From Urophycis tenuis (lineage: Eukaryota; Chordata; Actinopteri; Gadiformes; Phycidae), in contig JAXIVH010000018.1 in the NCBI GenBank assembly GCA_036785325.1, forward strand, positions 8,020,859 through 8,084,858: a stretch of DNA of 64,000 nucleotides. Direction: 5' to 3'. Numbering within the stretch: position 1 is the first letter of the stretch; the number at the start of each line of letters is the position of its first letter. Positions 53,570-64,000 of this stretch are shown piece after piece. The notes below the pieces were generated by a model. The model had not been told where the DNA came from, ran no database searches, and saw only the letters and a list, made by a program, of their open reading frames with translations. The translations under genes and the position numbers were made by a program.

Positions 53570-53959
53570 TTACTAAAAAGGGGAATCGATCCCGTGGTTC
53601 TTCAGACCTCCGTGCCTACCTGTGAATGGGCCCCTACTGGCACCCTGCCACCCCCTGCAGAGTCCCCCGTTCACCCGCTGTAGTGCAGCTCCTTTGATCC
53701 ACCTTCCCAGGTGGGGGCAGGCCCTCAGCCCTTCCTCCTGCTGCGCCCGAGCACCCACCTGCAGGGGGGGCTGATGTGGGAACCCCCTGCTGGTGTGAAC
53801 CTTGGAGCTGCTGGTTCCTGACTGGCAGATCCACAGGGCCCCGTGCCCCGGCAGAGAAGTGCTTGGATAGTAAATGACTGCTGGTGGGGGGCTTGCAGGG
53901 TAGGTGGGTTTGTGTGGGTTGGTTTTACAGTAGTTGGTGGTGGATTCACTGCATTGGTG
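53570..53959. other. GC-rich block, unexplained
   Basis: A sharply GC-rich segment of about 300 bp (53580-53880) in AT-rich surroundings, followed by G/T-rich DNA and a LINE tail. The minus strand has an open frame of 163 aa (53573-54064) whose part in this block reads LRACPHLGRWIKGAALQRVN. I do not recognise it. Confidence 0.5.
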
Positions 53960-54020
53960 GTGCATACTCATTGGTTCTGTTCCTGTACTCTGCACAATGA
54001 CAGTAAAGTTGAATCTGATC
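53960..54020 (+). mobile_element. LINE 3' tail
   Basis: TGCACAATGACAGTAAAGTT then GAATCTGATC is the common 3' end of fish CR1/L2-type elements (TGCACAATGACAATAAAGTTGA form). It may be the 3' end of the LINE pieces upstream or a separate truncated copy. Confidence 0.62.
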
Positions 54021-55397
54021 ATTTGTTTAAACAATTGAGGGATTTGATGAAAAACAAAACACAATTTAGGTCAATTTTGTTCACATAGCTCTCATTTTGA
54101 ACTTAAGTGAGTAAATATGTTAGTATAGTTAGTTCCCTTATTGTTGCTGAGGCTACATTGTTCTGTGCACCTCGATCTTAATGCACTGCTTTGTTGGACT
54201 TGAAAGTGAAGGAAGAATAAGTGTGTATCACAGGAACCTTGTGTCCTCAATGTGCTGTGATGGGAAGGATTGTGCCTCGAGTTCCCCAGTGTTTTGTTTC
54301 TTTGGGATTCTATTTGTATCCACATTTTGAAGCAAACAAAATGTTTATGTGTTCATCAAACATTTTTTTATTATTATTTTAAATGTAGAATTATCAACAA
54401 TGCTAAATTACATAAATATGTTTAGGATAGTTTTCATATATTATCTATTTTCAATTCCTTTAAAACATATACATAACATAAAATAATTCTTCTTCTTTCT
54501 CTTATTTTATCTTATATTCTTTTTTCTCTTGTTCATTAGACACTAATGTGACACGAAATGTAATAACCGCTCATAAAGACAGTCTATAGCCCAACCATTA
54601 CATAACCACCACTCAATAAATGGATGCGAGCCCATTAAGCACATGACAGCTAGCTCGCGCTAGCTCGTGCCAGCTATGTGTAAAAGGACGTTAGATGTGT
54701 TAAAAGGAAATTGGTTCAAGGATACGACATGGCAGATGCTTTCATCATCAAGGACTCTGGCCCCCACAGATGATCGCTGAGTGTGGACGACTGCATGGTT
54801 AGGGGCCAGGGGTGTAATTGCATGAATCTCATCAGGTTTTTGGTCATCGGATGGGAGAGTGTGTTGATCTGTTGAAGACAGTGGCCATGGATATTTCCAT
54901 CTTCAGCACTTCAACTTCACATTAGTCTCTGGCTTTATTTGGCACATCATTGTATTTGGGCTGAACTTTGAGAATCTTTAAACCTGAGGTGTCCTTGAAA
55001 TCTGCTCTGTTTGTCCCTCAATGCAACTTAAGTGTAGAGAAACAACTGCCATGAAAAGTTATTGAATCATATTCATAATTTAAACCACCACTGATTAATT
55101 TTCAAATTATTGTAGTTTTGAACCAAGGCCGTGTTAATTGGTTCGCAAGCACAAGATGAGGAAAAACATTTTTATATAGATATCACACCTAAAGCGGAAG
55201 TCCCAGTGTAATGACACAGTATAATTTCTTGTTATTTTATTCACAATATTGCAGAGCAAAATAAAGAGAAAAATCTAATTATATTGAAATATGCAGTGTC
55301 TAGATCATAGACTGTAGGTGAAGAATCTGAAAAGTTCAAGAAAAAGACAAGAAAATCAGGAAGAAAAAAACTTTGCCCTGAGCATCTTGACTATATT
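54021..55397. other. Intron-like DNA, nothing recognised
   Basis: AT-rich, with a small repeat GCTAGCTCGCGCTAGCTCGT near 54650. Confidence 0.55.
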
Positions 55398-55665
55398 GGG
55401 GCAGCCGAGGCCTACTGGTTAGGGCTTAGGACTTGTAACCGGAGGGATGCTGGTTCGAACCCCGAAGTACGAACGGCTGAAGTGCCCTTGAGCAAGGCAC
55501 CTAACCCCTCACTGCTGTTGCAGGCAGCTCACTGCATAGGGTTTGTGCACACTTTGTGCCTCACCATCACTGTGTTCTGAGTGTTTCACTAATTCACGAT
55601 TGGGTTAAATGCAGAGACCAAATTTCCCTCGCGGGATCAAAAAAGTAATTCTTCTTCTTCTTCTA
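55398..55665 (+). mobile_element. tRNA-derived SINE, family A, copy 2
   Basis: Head GGGGCAGCCGAGGCCTACTG, A box at 55408-55418, B box GGTTCGAACCC at 55452-55462. The conserved GAAGTGCCCTTGAGCAAGGC and CCCTCGCGGGATCAAAAAAG follow, then a (TTC)n tail at 55651-55665. Two small internal losses relative to 41667-41962 are near the GCTGTTGCAGG and TTTGTGCACAC parts. RNA polymerase III promoter boxes look intact, but activity is unknown. Confidence 0.92.
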
Positions 55666-57950
55666 TACAATTGAAATGCTAATTAATTAAATGTGTCTCA
55701 AATGTATTCAGTAATGTGAAACCCTCACAACATCATTGAAATGTATTGTCATTTAAAGTGGAATAATTGTCTACCTGTTTGGCAATAAACATGTAGAAAA
55801 TGTTTTGAACACATCAGTCAGTGAAATGCTTTCACATATGGATTAGCAAGGCGAAAGTTTTGCAGCGCAATAACTCGGGCATTGTTACAAATTAAGTAGA
55901 CAAAATCATAAAAAAGGAGCAACTTGCAGCTTACTGTGATGTCCCTGTGATGAAATCTATACACACCAAGTGACATTACAGAGGGAATGCGAAGCAGTGA
56001 ACATTTGATGTTCACTGTCTGTACCCATATGTATCCATCGTCCCTCCCTCTCTGTCTCACTCCCACTCACACTCAGACACACACATATTATACTGATTAT
56101 GACATCATCAAAGGATTATTCTGGTCAATGAGAGTCAGATATATTTGATTCTAAAATGCTGATTGTTACCCTTAATGCTCCATTGTCACCTTACATGCAT
56201 GCTTTAATGTCCATTATTAACCAATTTACTGGTTGGATCAAACCACACAATTGGCCATTATTTAATATGCTCCCACGTTAAACCTATAAGTGTGGCATCA
56301 TAATGGCTTTGCTCTCAGAATTGTAAATAAGAAGTACTGAAACCTGCATTGAAAAGGCGACTAGAAGGCGTTAACATCCCTACAGTAAAGTAATAAACTG
56401 CAAGTCGACCACAGACTTTATTGCATTTGAAGAGATGGGAAAATTAAATGGCTTTTTTTCCTTTTCCTTTCATTCCTTTTTTATGCATCACAATGCATTG
56501 TCATTGCCTCAACATGTCGCCTTGTTGTTCTGAAGCCAAAAGGTGCATGAGCCAACCATGAAAACCTTGACATATACTGTCTACTGCATTGATCTACGGA
56601 ATTGGCCGTCTCTAGCTGTCTGTTTGCACAGAGCAGAACATTGGGGAAATTACATTCCGTCCTTCCAATATTAGATGTGAATCGGCAGGTTGTAAGTACA
56701 CATAGGTTTCTGTGTGTGTGTTTGTGTATATTTATATATCAAGGCAGTGGAGTGTTTCCGTCGTTCATCACATTCGCTACATGCAAGGCTCTCGATTAAT
56801 GGCAAATGTAAATGTTCTTTCTGAGAGTCTGTGAGGACCTGTATTCCCCCTTCCTCTCCCCCCTCTGCCTCAATTACCACGAAAGGCCAGGCTTGTCATT
56901 ACGTTAGGCAATGCTAACTTCCCCTTTGAAACGACAAGTTATAACATGAAACAGTGCATTTAAATTGCTGATCTTCTCCGGCCGCGGGAGGAAAGGTTTG
57001 ACGAGGCAGATTTAGAGTAGGGAAGAGAGAGGGAGAAGTAGAGTAAAACCCAACCCAATCTCTGCATTGCAGATCAAACTGATTACATTCATGCTTCATG
57101 CTTTCCCACTTAAGTGGTGGGAAGATTGCATAATACAAGATACAAGAAATATTTTAAGAAGAAACTAAAAAAAATCTGAGGTGAATCACTTGGCTTTGGA
57201 TGTTTTGCACTCCATAACTCTGCGTATGTATGTTATGTCCTATGTACCATTAACTTCATCTTGCTACATCTGGCCCAGCACCATTGCCATTAGTCCTGGT
57301 TTATCTACAAGCCAACACCTGTGTGACCCTCAGACCCCTTTGAGAGGAGTTCAGTGGAAGAGGCCGAACATCATAAGAAGCATCATAAGAACTCACAGAG
57401 CAGAATCATTAGTGATTGCTTTTTTTTTCTAAACTTATAAAAGCGTGCAGGCTTTGTGAAGAGATGATGATGTAGAGGAGGATGTGACCAGGTCCAAAAG
57501 TGATCAGGAGACGAGTTTCAAAACAGTGGGTATTTTTTACGATAAAAAAAGCCGTCCATCGATAATGGGTTATTGTACCGCAGGAAAATAATCGAACAGG
57601 ACAGACAGAAGCAATTTGATCATGTTCATCACCCACATGAAATGATTTGGTCTAGATATTGAGACATTCTTTATTGCTTGTGTATACTGTATGAATTATT
57701 TTCTTCTTATACCTCCTGAAGAAGTCAGTATACTTTCATGTAGTATCTCAATAAAAAGACTTTTAGGTATTTACTTCTCTGGAGACATTCAATTACATTC
57801 TATTCAGCAAAATGCATAAACCTTCAAGAAGAGATAAAAACTGTATTGATTTACTGATATTCTTAATTGACATAATTCATTATATGCTTGATTATGTTCC
57901 TTCATTTTCCCCAGGGGATGTGATATCCAGCCAATACAGTCGTATTGGGA
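55666..57950. other. Intron-like DNA, nothing recognised
   Basis: Unique-looking, no coding or repeat family signal. Confidence 0.55.
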
Positions 57951-57989
57951 GTGTGTGTGTGCGTTTGTGTGTGTGTGTGTGTGTGCGTG
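57951..57989. repeat. (TG)n microsatellite
   Basis: Short TG run with CG and TTT breaks. Confidence 0.9.
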
Positions 57990-58787
57990 AAACACATTGT
58001 TTATACACATGTGCAAGTTTATTTGAGGCTTTTATTGTGTTTCCTAGTAAGAAAACAAATGACTAGTATGTATCTGAATGTATGTGTGTATGCATGTGTG
58101 TGTGGCGAGCACATGGCGTGCAGTGGGCTCGTTACGGCGGCTGATGAATAGACGGCCACTCAGGTGGAAAGAGAAGGCGGAGGGCTGTGAATCACCCCCG
58201 GGATGTGCCCTGTCATAGAACAGACGGATCCTCTAAGTAGGGGAGGCTCACAACCCATCCTCCAGGTAGCCAATGAGAGGCCACAACACAGACACTGCAC
58301 ATCACCACAGAGCACTGGGACAACATTTTGGAAAGGGTTATTCTGCAGAGTCCTCGCCTGATTTATTGGTGTGTGTTTATTTTGTGTCCGGTAGGACTGT
58401 TGCAGTACAGTATATTTTTGGCTGGCCAACGGAATTTGTTCATTTCTTAAAATAAAAATGTAATGAAAATAATGTCCTCTCCTAAAGCCCCCACCGTACC
58501 GGAATTGCAAATGGCGTGTTCACACAAGTGGTTGAACTGCTGTCCAACACAGCGGTTTTGACTCACTGCGATGTGTTTATTTGTTGAACAAAACCAGGAG
58601 TTTCATCCCCATGCCCTTGGAGCCCTGTTTGTGCAGACCACACATTTGACATTTCAAAATGTTACATTTTCTTTCTCTTTCTCTGTACTTCTTTATCTAT
58701 CTCTATTTTTTTCTTTCTGTATTTCTCACTCATGCTTACCCATTGCTCTCTCTCTCTCCTCCAAAGTTATAGCATCATGGTCATATT
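57990..58787. other. Intron-like DNA, nothing recognised
   Basis: Mixed composition, short open frames only. Confidence 0.5.
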
Positions 58788-58796
58788 GTGTGTGTG

Positions 58797-58882
<86 letters not shown>

Positions 58883-58890
58883 TGTGTGTG
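58788..58890. repeat. (TG)n array, 103 bp
   Basis: TG with one TTT and one TCT break. Confidence 0.97.
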
Positions 58891-61800
58891 TTTCTGCATG
58901 CCTTTTAGAGTTCAGAGTTTGCATCGTCATCTGTCTCCGCATATGTAGTCAGTAAATAATGGGCTACTTATGGGACAAAACATCTCTTCATAATGTGAAT
59001 GCATCTCGGCCCCACTTTGATGTCTAAAGCCTTTGATTGTGTTCATTTGAGTGACTGTATTTCAGTGTGTGTATGCATGTGTTGTCTTGATTGAAAGAGA
59101 AATTATATTGTCAAAAAATGATTTGATATATTGCAGTGAGTTTGTTTGAAATTAGTATACTCTTATAGCATTTTATGTTGTAACATCAAAGTGTTTCATT
59201 TTCTGTCTGCCTTTTCTTGCAATAGGTGAGTAATGGACACTGTACACATAATGATTTTACTAAGTTAGAACATTTTCCTTGTTCCCACTCATTGTAAGTC
59301 TGTTCCACAGAAATTATTAAACGCAAATTAGTAACTTCCTCCAGAAGTGATTACATCCTCTGATATGGGTCTTCAGGTTATGATCCTCAGTTGGCTGTGG
59401 TAGAAAATGCATTAGCCATTCACAGAAATGATACAGCAGTAATTCATTTAACCGTTAGGACATTTCCTCATTATCACTTCCATCTTCCCACTCATTGTCA
59501 TCAATATGTTACTGCTGAGCTCCACATCCGACGCCTTTTTTACATTATAGCTGACAATCCTTAACCTGAATCACACAAAAGGAAGTATGGAAATGAGCTT
59601 TAAAGCGCCATTCAATGATTGGTTACTATTAATGTGTAACACGTACACATAAAAGTGTACATGTGCAGACCAATTTGCATATATATTTACAGCTATTATA
59701 TTGTAATTTGACAGAGAGAAAGCCTCGGGATCATGAATAGTGGTCCTGAATCAATATGCCACATTTAGAATTCATATTGTGGACCACTTCATGGAATACA
59801 TGTACAACAAAGTATGGCTTTTCAGTGAACATATTTTAACCCTGACCAAAATGAAGGTAACAGTTTTCATTCCTTGTTGGTATATAGCTGCACACTTGTT
59901 TGATGCACTTATCAAACTTGTCAATGCTTACTTTACAAACTCTTTTGCCATAGGTCTTTGTTTATGCACGTACATGCTACATGCACTGTTGTGTGTACAG
60001 GGGCATAGCATGACATTCTGGGCCCTATACAGAAGCACTGTGTGAGCCCCCCACACTGTGTGAGGGAGTGCTCACACAGTGTCACACATTTTAACAAAAG
60101 AACAACCGAAGATATCTAGTATACATATTAATATATCTATACATATTACTTGTACTATCAAGGTGCGTTCAAGGTGTGTCCCCCCATGCAGGACACACTT
60201 CTTTTTCTTCTATGGGGAAAGCATGTCAATGAAAGCCAGAGTGTAAGCAACACGACTGACAATCTGATAGCTGGTGATAAAAATAACAACAACAATAATA
60301 ATATATTTGTAATAAGCTTGGCAAAGTGTAACTGTATGCTATTCAAATTTAAGATTAGCAAAGTGAAACTTTATGTTACTTGAATTTGTGTCTCGGTCAT
60401 TCACTGTCCCATACAGTAATATTTCCACATAAAGAGTATGTAACTTATGTGCTGTTGGTCTAATACTGATGTCTCAGACTGAGGTCTTAATGTTAGCTGC
60501 TGGTAGAGTTGCCGCGGTGTTGATTTTTTCCTTACCACACGAATTAGTGAAGCCATTCAAACTGTTACGGTGACAACAAAGAATTTGAATGCATTCATTC
60601 CTGTAGTATATTTTTATAATCTTAATGTCTATTGGTCGGCATTCGGCAAGAACGTCATTCATTATTGAAAGACAGGCCACTAAGCACTGTTTTGGACAGT
60701 AACATCCTTGAAAGAACAAATTGCTTTTGAAACTAAATAACAACAGAAACATTCAATAGGCCATTATACATTTATTAATGCTTTGCACTGCAAAGTCCAA
60801 AGCCTTAATAAAAGTCCTAAAGTGCACATTTTTGTGGCATTTCTGAAAAAAAAAAAAAAACACAAGGTCTATTAAAATAAATGCAGTTTCTGCTTGTTTT
60901 CTCACTTTTTGCCACCATATACATGGAATAAGCAGTTAAATTAATTGAAAACAGCTTTACATGAATGTAAGGCCTATAATAAAAAAAAAAAAAAAAAGGA
61001 AAGCTTGTGTGCTTGTGTCTGTAACCAAATACTGTTTCAGAAGCTGTAAGTGCTCTACACATATTGCTGTCCCGGTTGCATTGTCACTGGGTACTCCTAA
61101 CTGGTGTAGTGCTGAGCCAGTACCTCCCAAGGTACATGGGGGGGTCTCATTGCATAATGTAACTGGTGATGAGTGGTCTTAAGATGTGATGCTTTATTGT
61201 TGTGGAAATTAGTTTGCACACTGTTTCAGACCAAATGATCCCAAACAGGAGAAGTTATGTTTGGAATGGTGCCATATCACTGCCAAAAATCACAGGCAAT
61301 AATGACTTTGTGCATGCGCACAACTAACACATCTGAGCACACAAATCACTATTGCAATACTGCTGCTCTTGCATGCAGTATTTCTCTGCTCGTAAGAGCA
61401 ACAATATAGCCTCATCATTCAGCAAACATGTACATAAAGGGAAGCAGCATGAACTGATGCTTTGTGCACAAGTGCTGTTTTTGTCTCTACCTTTTCCACT
61501 TGTTTAATGGTAGGGAGCAGAGCTAGCCATGACCATTGTGTCCCTAAATGTGAATGGTCACATTTTGCTGGACAAGTCCAAACATCTTGAAGTGCTTGGA
61601 CAATTTCTTGGGTAACATTAAGCAGGCTCACATTTAACCAACAGTCTGCTGAAGAGCTGACGTCTGAGAACATGCTTTGGAGAACGATAAAGCACCTCAG
61701 ACAGCTCGCAGTTGTTAAAACATATTACTATGTATGCCATGAAACAAGTAGGATCATCAGGTGCAGTAAACCATACTCAGCCTCGGAGTACTTGAGTATA

Positions 61801-63578
61801 TAGAAGTGAGTAGGAATCACTTTTCAAGCATGAGAGCAAATACAGCATTTGTGCGCATGGAGGCGTCAGTGACATCCTGCTTCACTTCATGTGCATGCAC
61901 AAATAATCCTCACAGGCTGTATTATTGCTCTCAAAACCAAAGAAATACTGAGCACAAGTGCAGTAAAAGTGCTCACAATAATGATTTATGTAAACGGATG
62001 TGTACACAAATCGCGCTCAAAGTAATTTTTGCAAAATTGTTAGGTTTCGCGTTAAGATCCATGTTTTCTGTACAATGTGGCCCACACTTGCAAAGCGCGC
62101 AGTTCTGGATGGCACAGAACCATTCTCCGATGTGAAAGTTCAACTGCCTTCTGCGTCCCTGTGTGTGAAACCACATGGCATTAAGAAAATAGGCAACACA
62201 TAGTTCAAGTATGAATAATAATTTAAAAAAAAAAGTAACTTTTACAAGCATGAAGTGGTGATATACATTCCTTTTACATAGCTTTTAGATATATTTTTTT
62301 TTAGGTTTACTGTTAGATGTTGTTTTTTTGTTACTGTTTACTGTTTTCCTGTTCAGCTTTGCATTTTGCCTATAACGATAACGATTGCACTGACCGTTGT
62401 CTGCGTTGAAGTATGTGTCCTATTTGTAAAAGTGTGAACCACCACGCTGCTTTCGGCTCACCATTGCCCTGACTTTGTTGCACCACTTGAACCAGCTGTG
62501 ACATAGCAGTGTGCTTTCTCTCTAACGTATACTGCAGCATACTCTCTCACCCACTAAATGCACTCTCAACCTTTCAGGTTCCAACACTTGCCACTGATTG
62601 ATTCAACAGGAAGAGATAGCACTGATGCATTTCTGCCTGTATCCTCAAAGGCACCGTGTCGGTACCCAGACCTATGCGTGAGGCTGTGTACAGAAAAAGG
62701 GAGGACTTAGGCTCTCTTTATACATTTTTGTGACAGATGTCACCGTAAACCCCCCAATATTCCCTCTTTACAAAAGCATCACAATCTATATTTCATATTT
62801 CTATCATTATACATTTCTTTCTCCAACTTTCCAACTTTTCAAACCTTTTGAAGAGTTTCAAGTCTTTTGATGAATAACAAATGGAATATTGTACTGAGCA
62901 CCAATCTAAAGCATAGTAGCCTTGCATAATCAACTGTTGGCACATCAGCACTAGAGTCTTACGATCAGTGACATTTCAGGACGCCATAGTCACACTTCTG
63001 ACTATTACTGAGCTGAGAAAGGTACACGTAGGCTGTAAAAAAAAAGAAGATGAAACGCTTCTTGAGGTAACAGCAAACAATTAAACCCAGATTGATGTCA
63101 GACCCTCTGACAATATGTGGATGGGAAACTGTTTACCCAGGTTATAAATTAAGGCTTTGCTGTGACAACTGGCACCATTTAAAATGGATCTCCAGGTGTC
63201 CAGGCATCTGCATTTCCCCTATGGAGCTGTAACACAGCAACACAGCAGTGTGTGAGTGTGAATGTGCCTGTGTTGTGCCTGCGTCCGTCGGAGTGCACAC
63301 ATACTTGTCAGTTGTTGGCCATGGGCATATGGTATATAATAAGCATACAAGCAAAAGTGTGTTCAAAATAAGACACAAAAGCATAGTGTTGTGTCTTATT
63401 GTGGGTTGTGTGTCTCAGGTAAGACGTTTGCGTCACAAGATATTTGCATTGGTTAAAAGTAGATAAAACAGAATGGGTAAGGCCCATGGAGTGAGACAGG
63501 GAGAGAGAGAGGAGAAACTTCCTGAACTGAGAGAACAAATATACTGTTGTATCAGAGTTGAAAGCAGAGTTGAAGCAC

Positions 63579-63585
<7 letters not shown>
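58891..63585. other. Long intron-like stretch, mostly featureless
   Basis: About 4.7 kb with only the 60.04-kb inverted repeat and two A-runs (60846-60860 and 60982-60997). Scattered CpG-containing patches near 61300-62150 could be an old transposon, but no ends were found. Confidence 0.5.
60036..60081. repeat. 12-bp inverted repeat with an internal direct copy
   Basis: CACTGTGTGAGC (60036-60047) pairs exactly with GCTCACACAGTG (60070-60081). A second direct copy CACTGTGTGAG is at 60054-60064, so two alternative hairpins are possible. Confidence 0.88.
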
Positions 63586-63666
<81 letters not shown>

Positions 63667-63695
63667 CTGTGTGTGTGTGTGTGTGTGTGTGTGTG
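63586..63695. repeat. (TG)n array, 110 bp
   Basis: TG with one ATC break near 63665. Confidence 0.97.
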
Positions 63696-63900
63696 AACCC
63701 CTGTGCTTTATAAATAAACAACCTTGTATATACAACGTAGTTGGTTATTGTGATTGTTGTGTTCTAACCCATTTTGAATATAGTGCACATTCCTCAGGGT
63801 ATGTCCAATGAAAGTACATCCAAGCATGTGGCAAACAACACAGGCTTTTTTGAGCAGCTTCAACCATGGCCAGAGTGCATAAAGCAGTGGCTAATATAAG

Positions 63901-63902
<2 letters not shown>

Positions 63903-63958
<56 letters not shown>
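63903..63958. repeat. (TA)n array, 56 bp
   Basis: Pure AT dinucleotides, the longest TA array in the window. Confidence 0.97.
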
Positions 63959-63961
<3 letters not shown>

Positions 63962-64000
63962 AGGATTACATTATTCCCCTCTACTTATGTCCAGGGGGAT

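Noticed and set aside
63903..63958. TATA-rich tract as promoter
   Set aside because: A plain (TA)n microsatellite with no gene following in the window.

Overview
The window reads as vertebrate, most likely teleost fish, nuclear DNA, and almost all of it appears to be intron of one gene. The evidence is a single clean spliced exon (35343-35585, + strand) encoding a complete ten-cysteine follistatin/Kazal domain. It is set in a background of fish-type SINEs, LINE tails, short DNA transposons and very many CA/TG, TC/GA and TA microsatellites. There is no bacterial-type gene layout, no operon, no CRISPR array and no rRNA or tRNA gene that looks functional. The protein fragment best matches the SPARC-related follistatin-like proteins FSTL4/FSTL5, closer to FSTL4 from remembered family features. 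That family is known for very long introns, which fits about 35 kb of non-coding sequence upstream of the exon and 28 kb downstream.

Layout. 1-14 kb holds a Harbinger-type MITE (827-1302), a LINE 3' tail (about 4422-4560), a 60-unit 15-bp minisatellite (6410-7314) followed by a run of 26 C and a perfect 15-bp hairpin (7470-7504), and a LINE tail at 13.56 kb. 14-24 kb holds a 5S-rRNA-derived SINE (14080-14453), a foldback element with a minisatellite expanded in only one arm (14752-15375), a SINE/LINE tail (17.66 kb), large CA/TG arrays and a hAT MITE with an 8-bp target duplication (21595-21980). 23-35 kb is microsatellite-dense and carries a TTAA-flanked element with 44-bp inverted repeats (30599-31173), a tRNA-type SINE (31284-31426) and a 15/16-bp minisatellite (31768-31980).

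The exon sits at 35.34-35.59 kb, with a 177-bp CA-rich tract starting only 55 bp after its donor site. 36-48 kb holds another hAT MITE (38057-38592), a second Harbinger-type MITE (39187-39667), a tRNA-derived SINE (41667-41962) and a 47-bp hairpin minisatellite (47237-47633). 49-56 kb holds a decayed CR1/L2/Rex1-like LINE (50530-52065 plus a 3' piece at 52704-52850) with an internal 46-bp tandem amplification, two SINEs of the tRNA-like tail family and another full tRNA-derived SINE (55398-55665). The last 8 kb is mostly featureless, with TG and TA arrays at the end.

I did not find a convincing new gene system. The most unusual objects are the one-arm minisatellite expansion inside the foldback element, the long CA tract next to the exon's 5' splice site, the LINE whose own reverse-transcriptase sequence became a tandem array, and the minisatellite/C-run/hairpin cluster at 6.4-7.5 kb. 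Family names for repeats are from recognised features, not from a database search.
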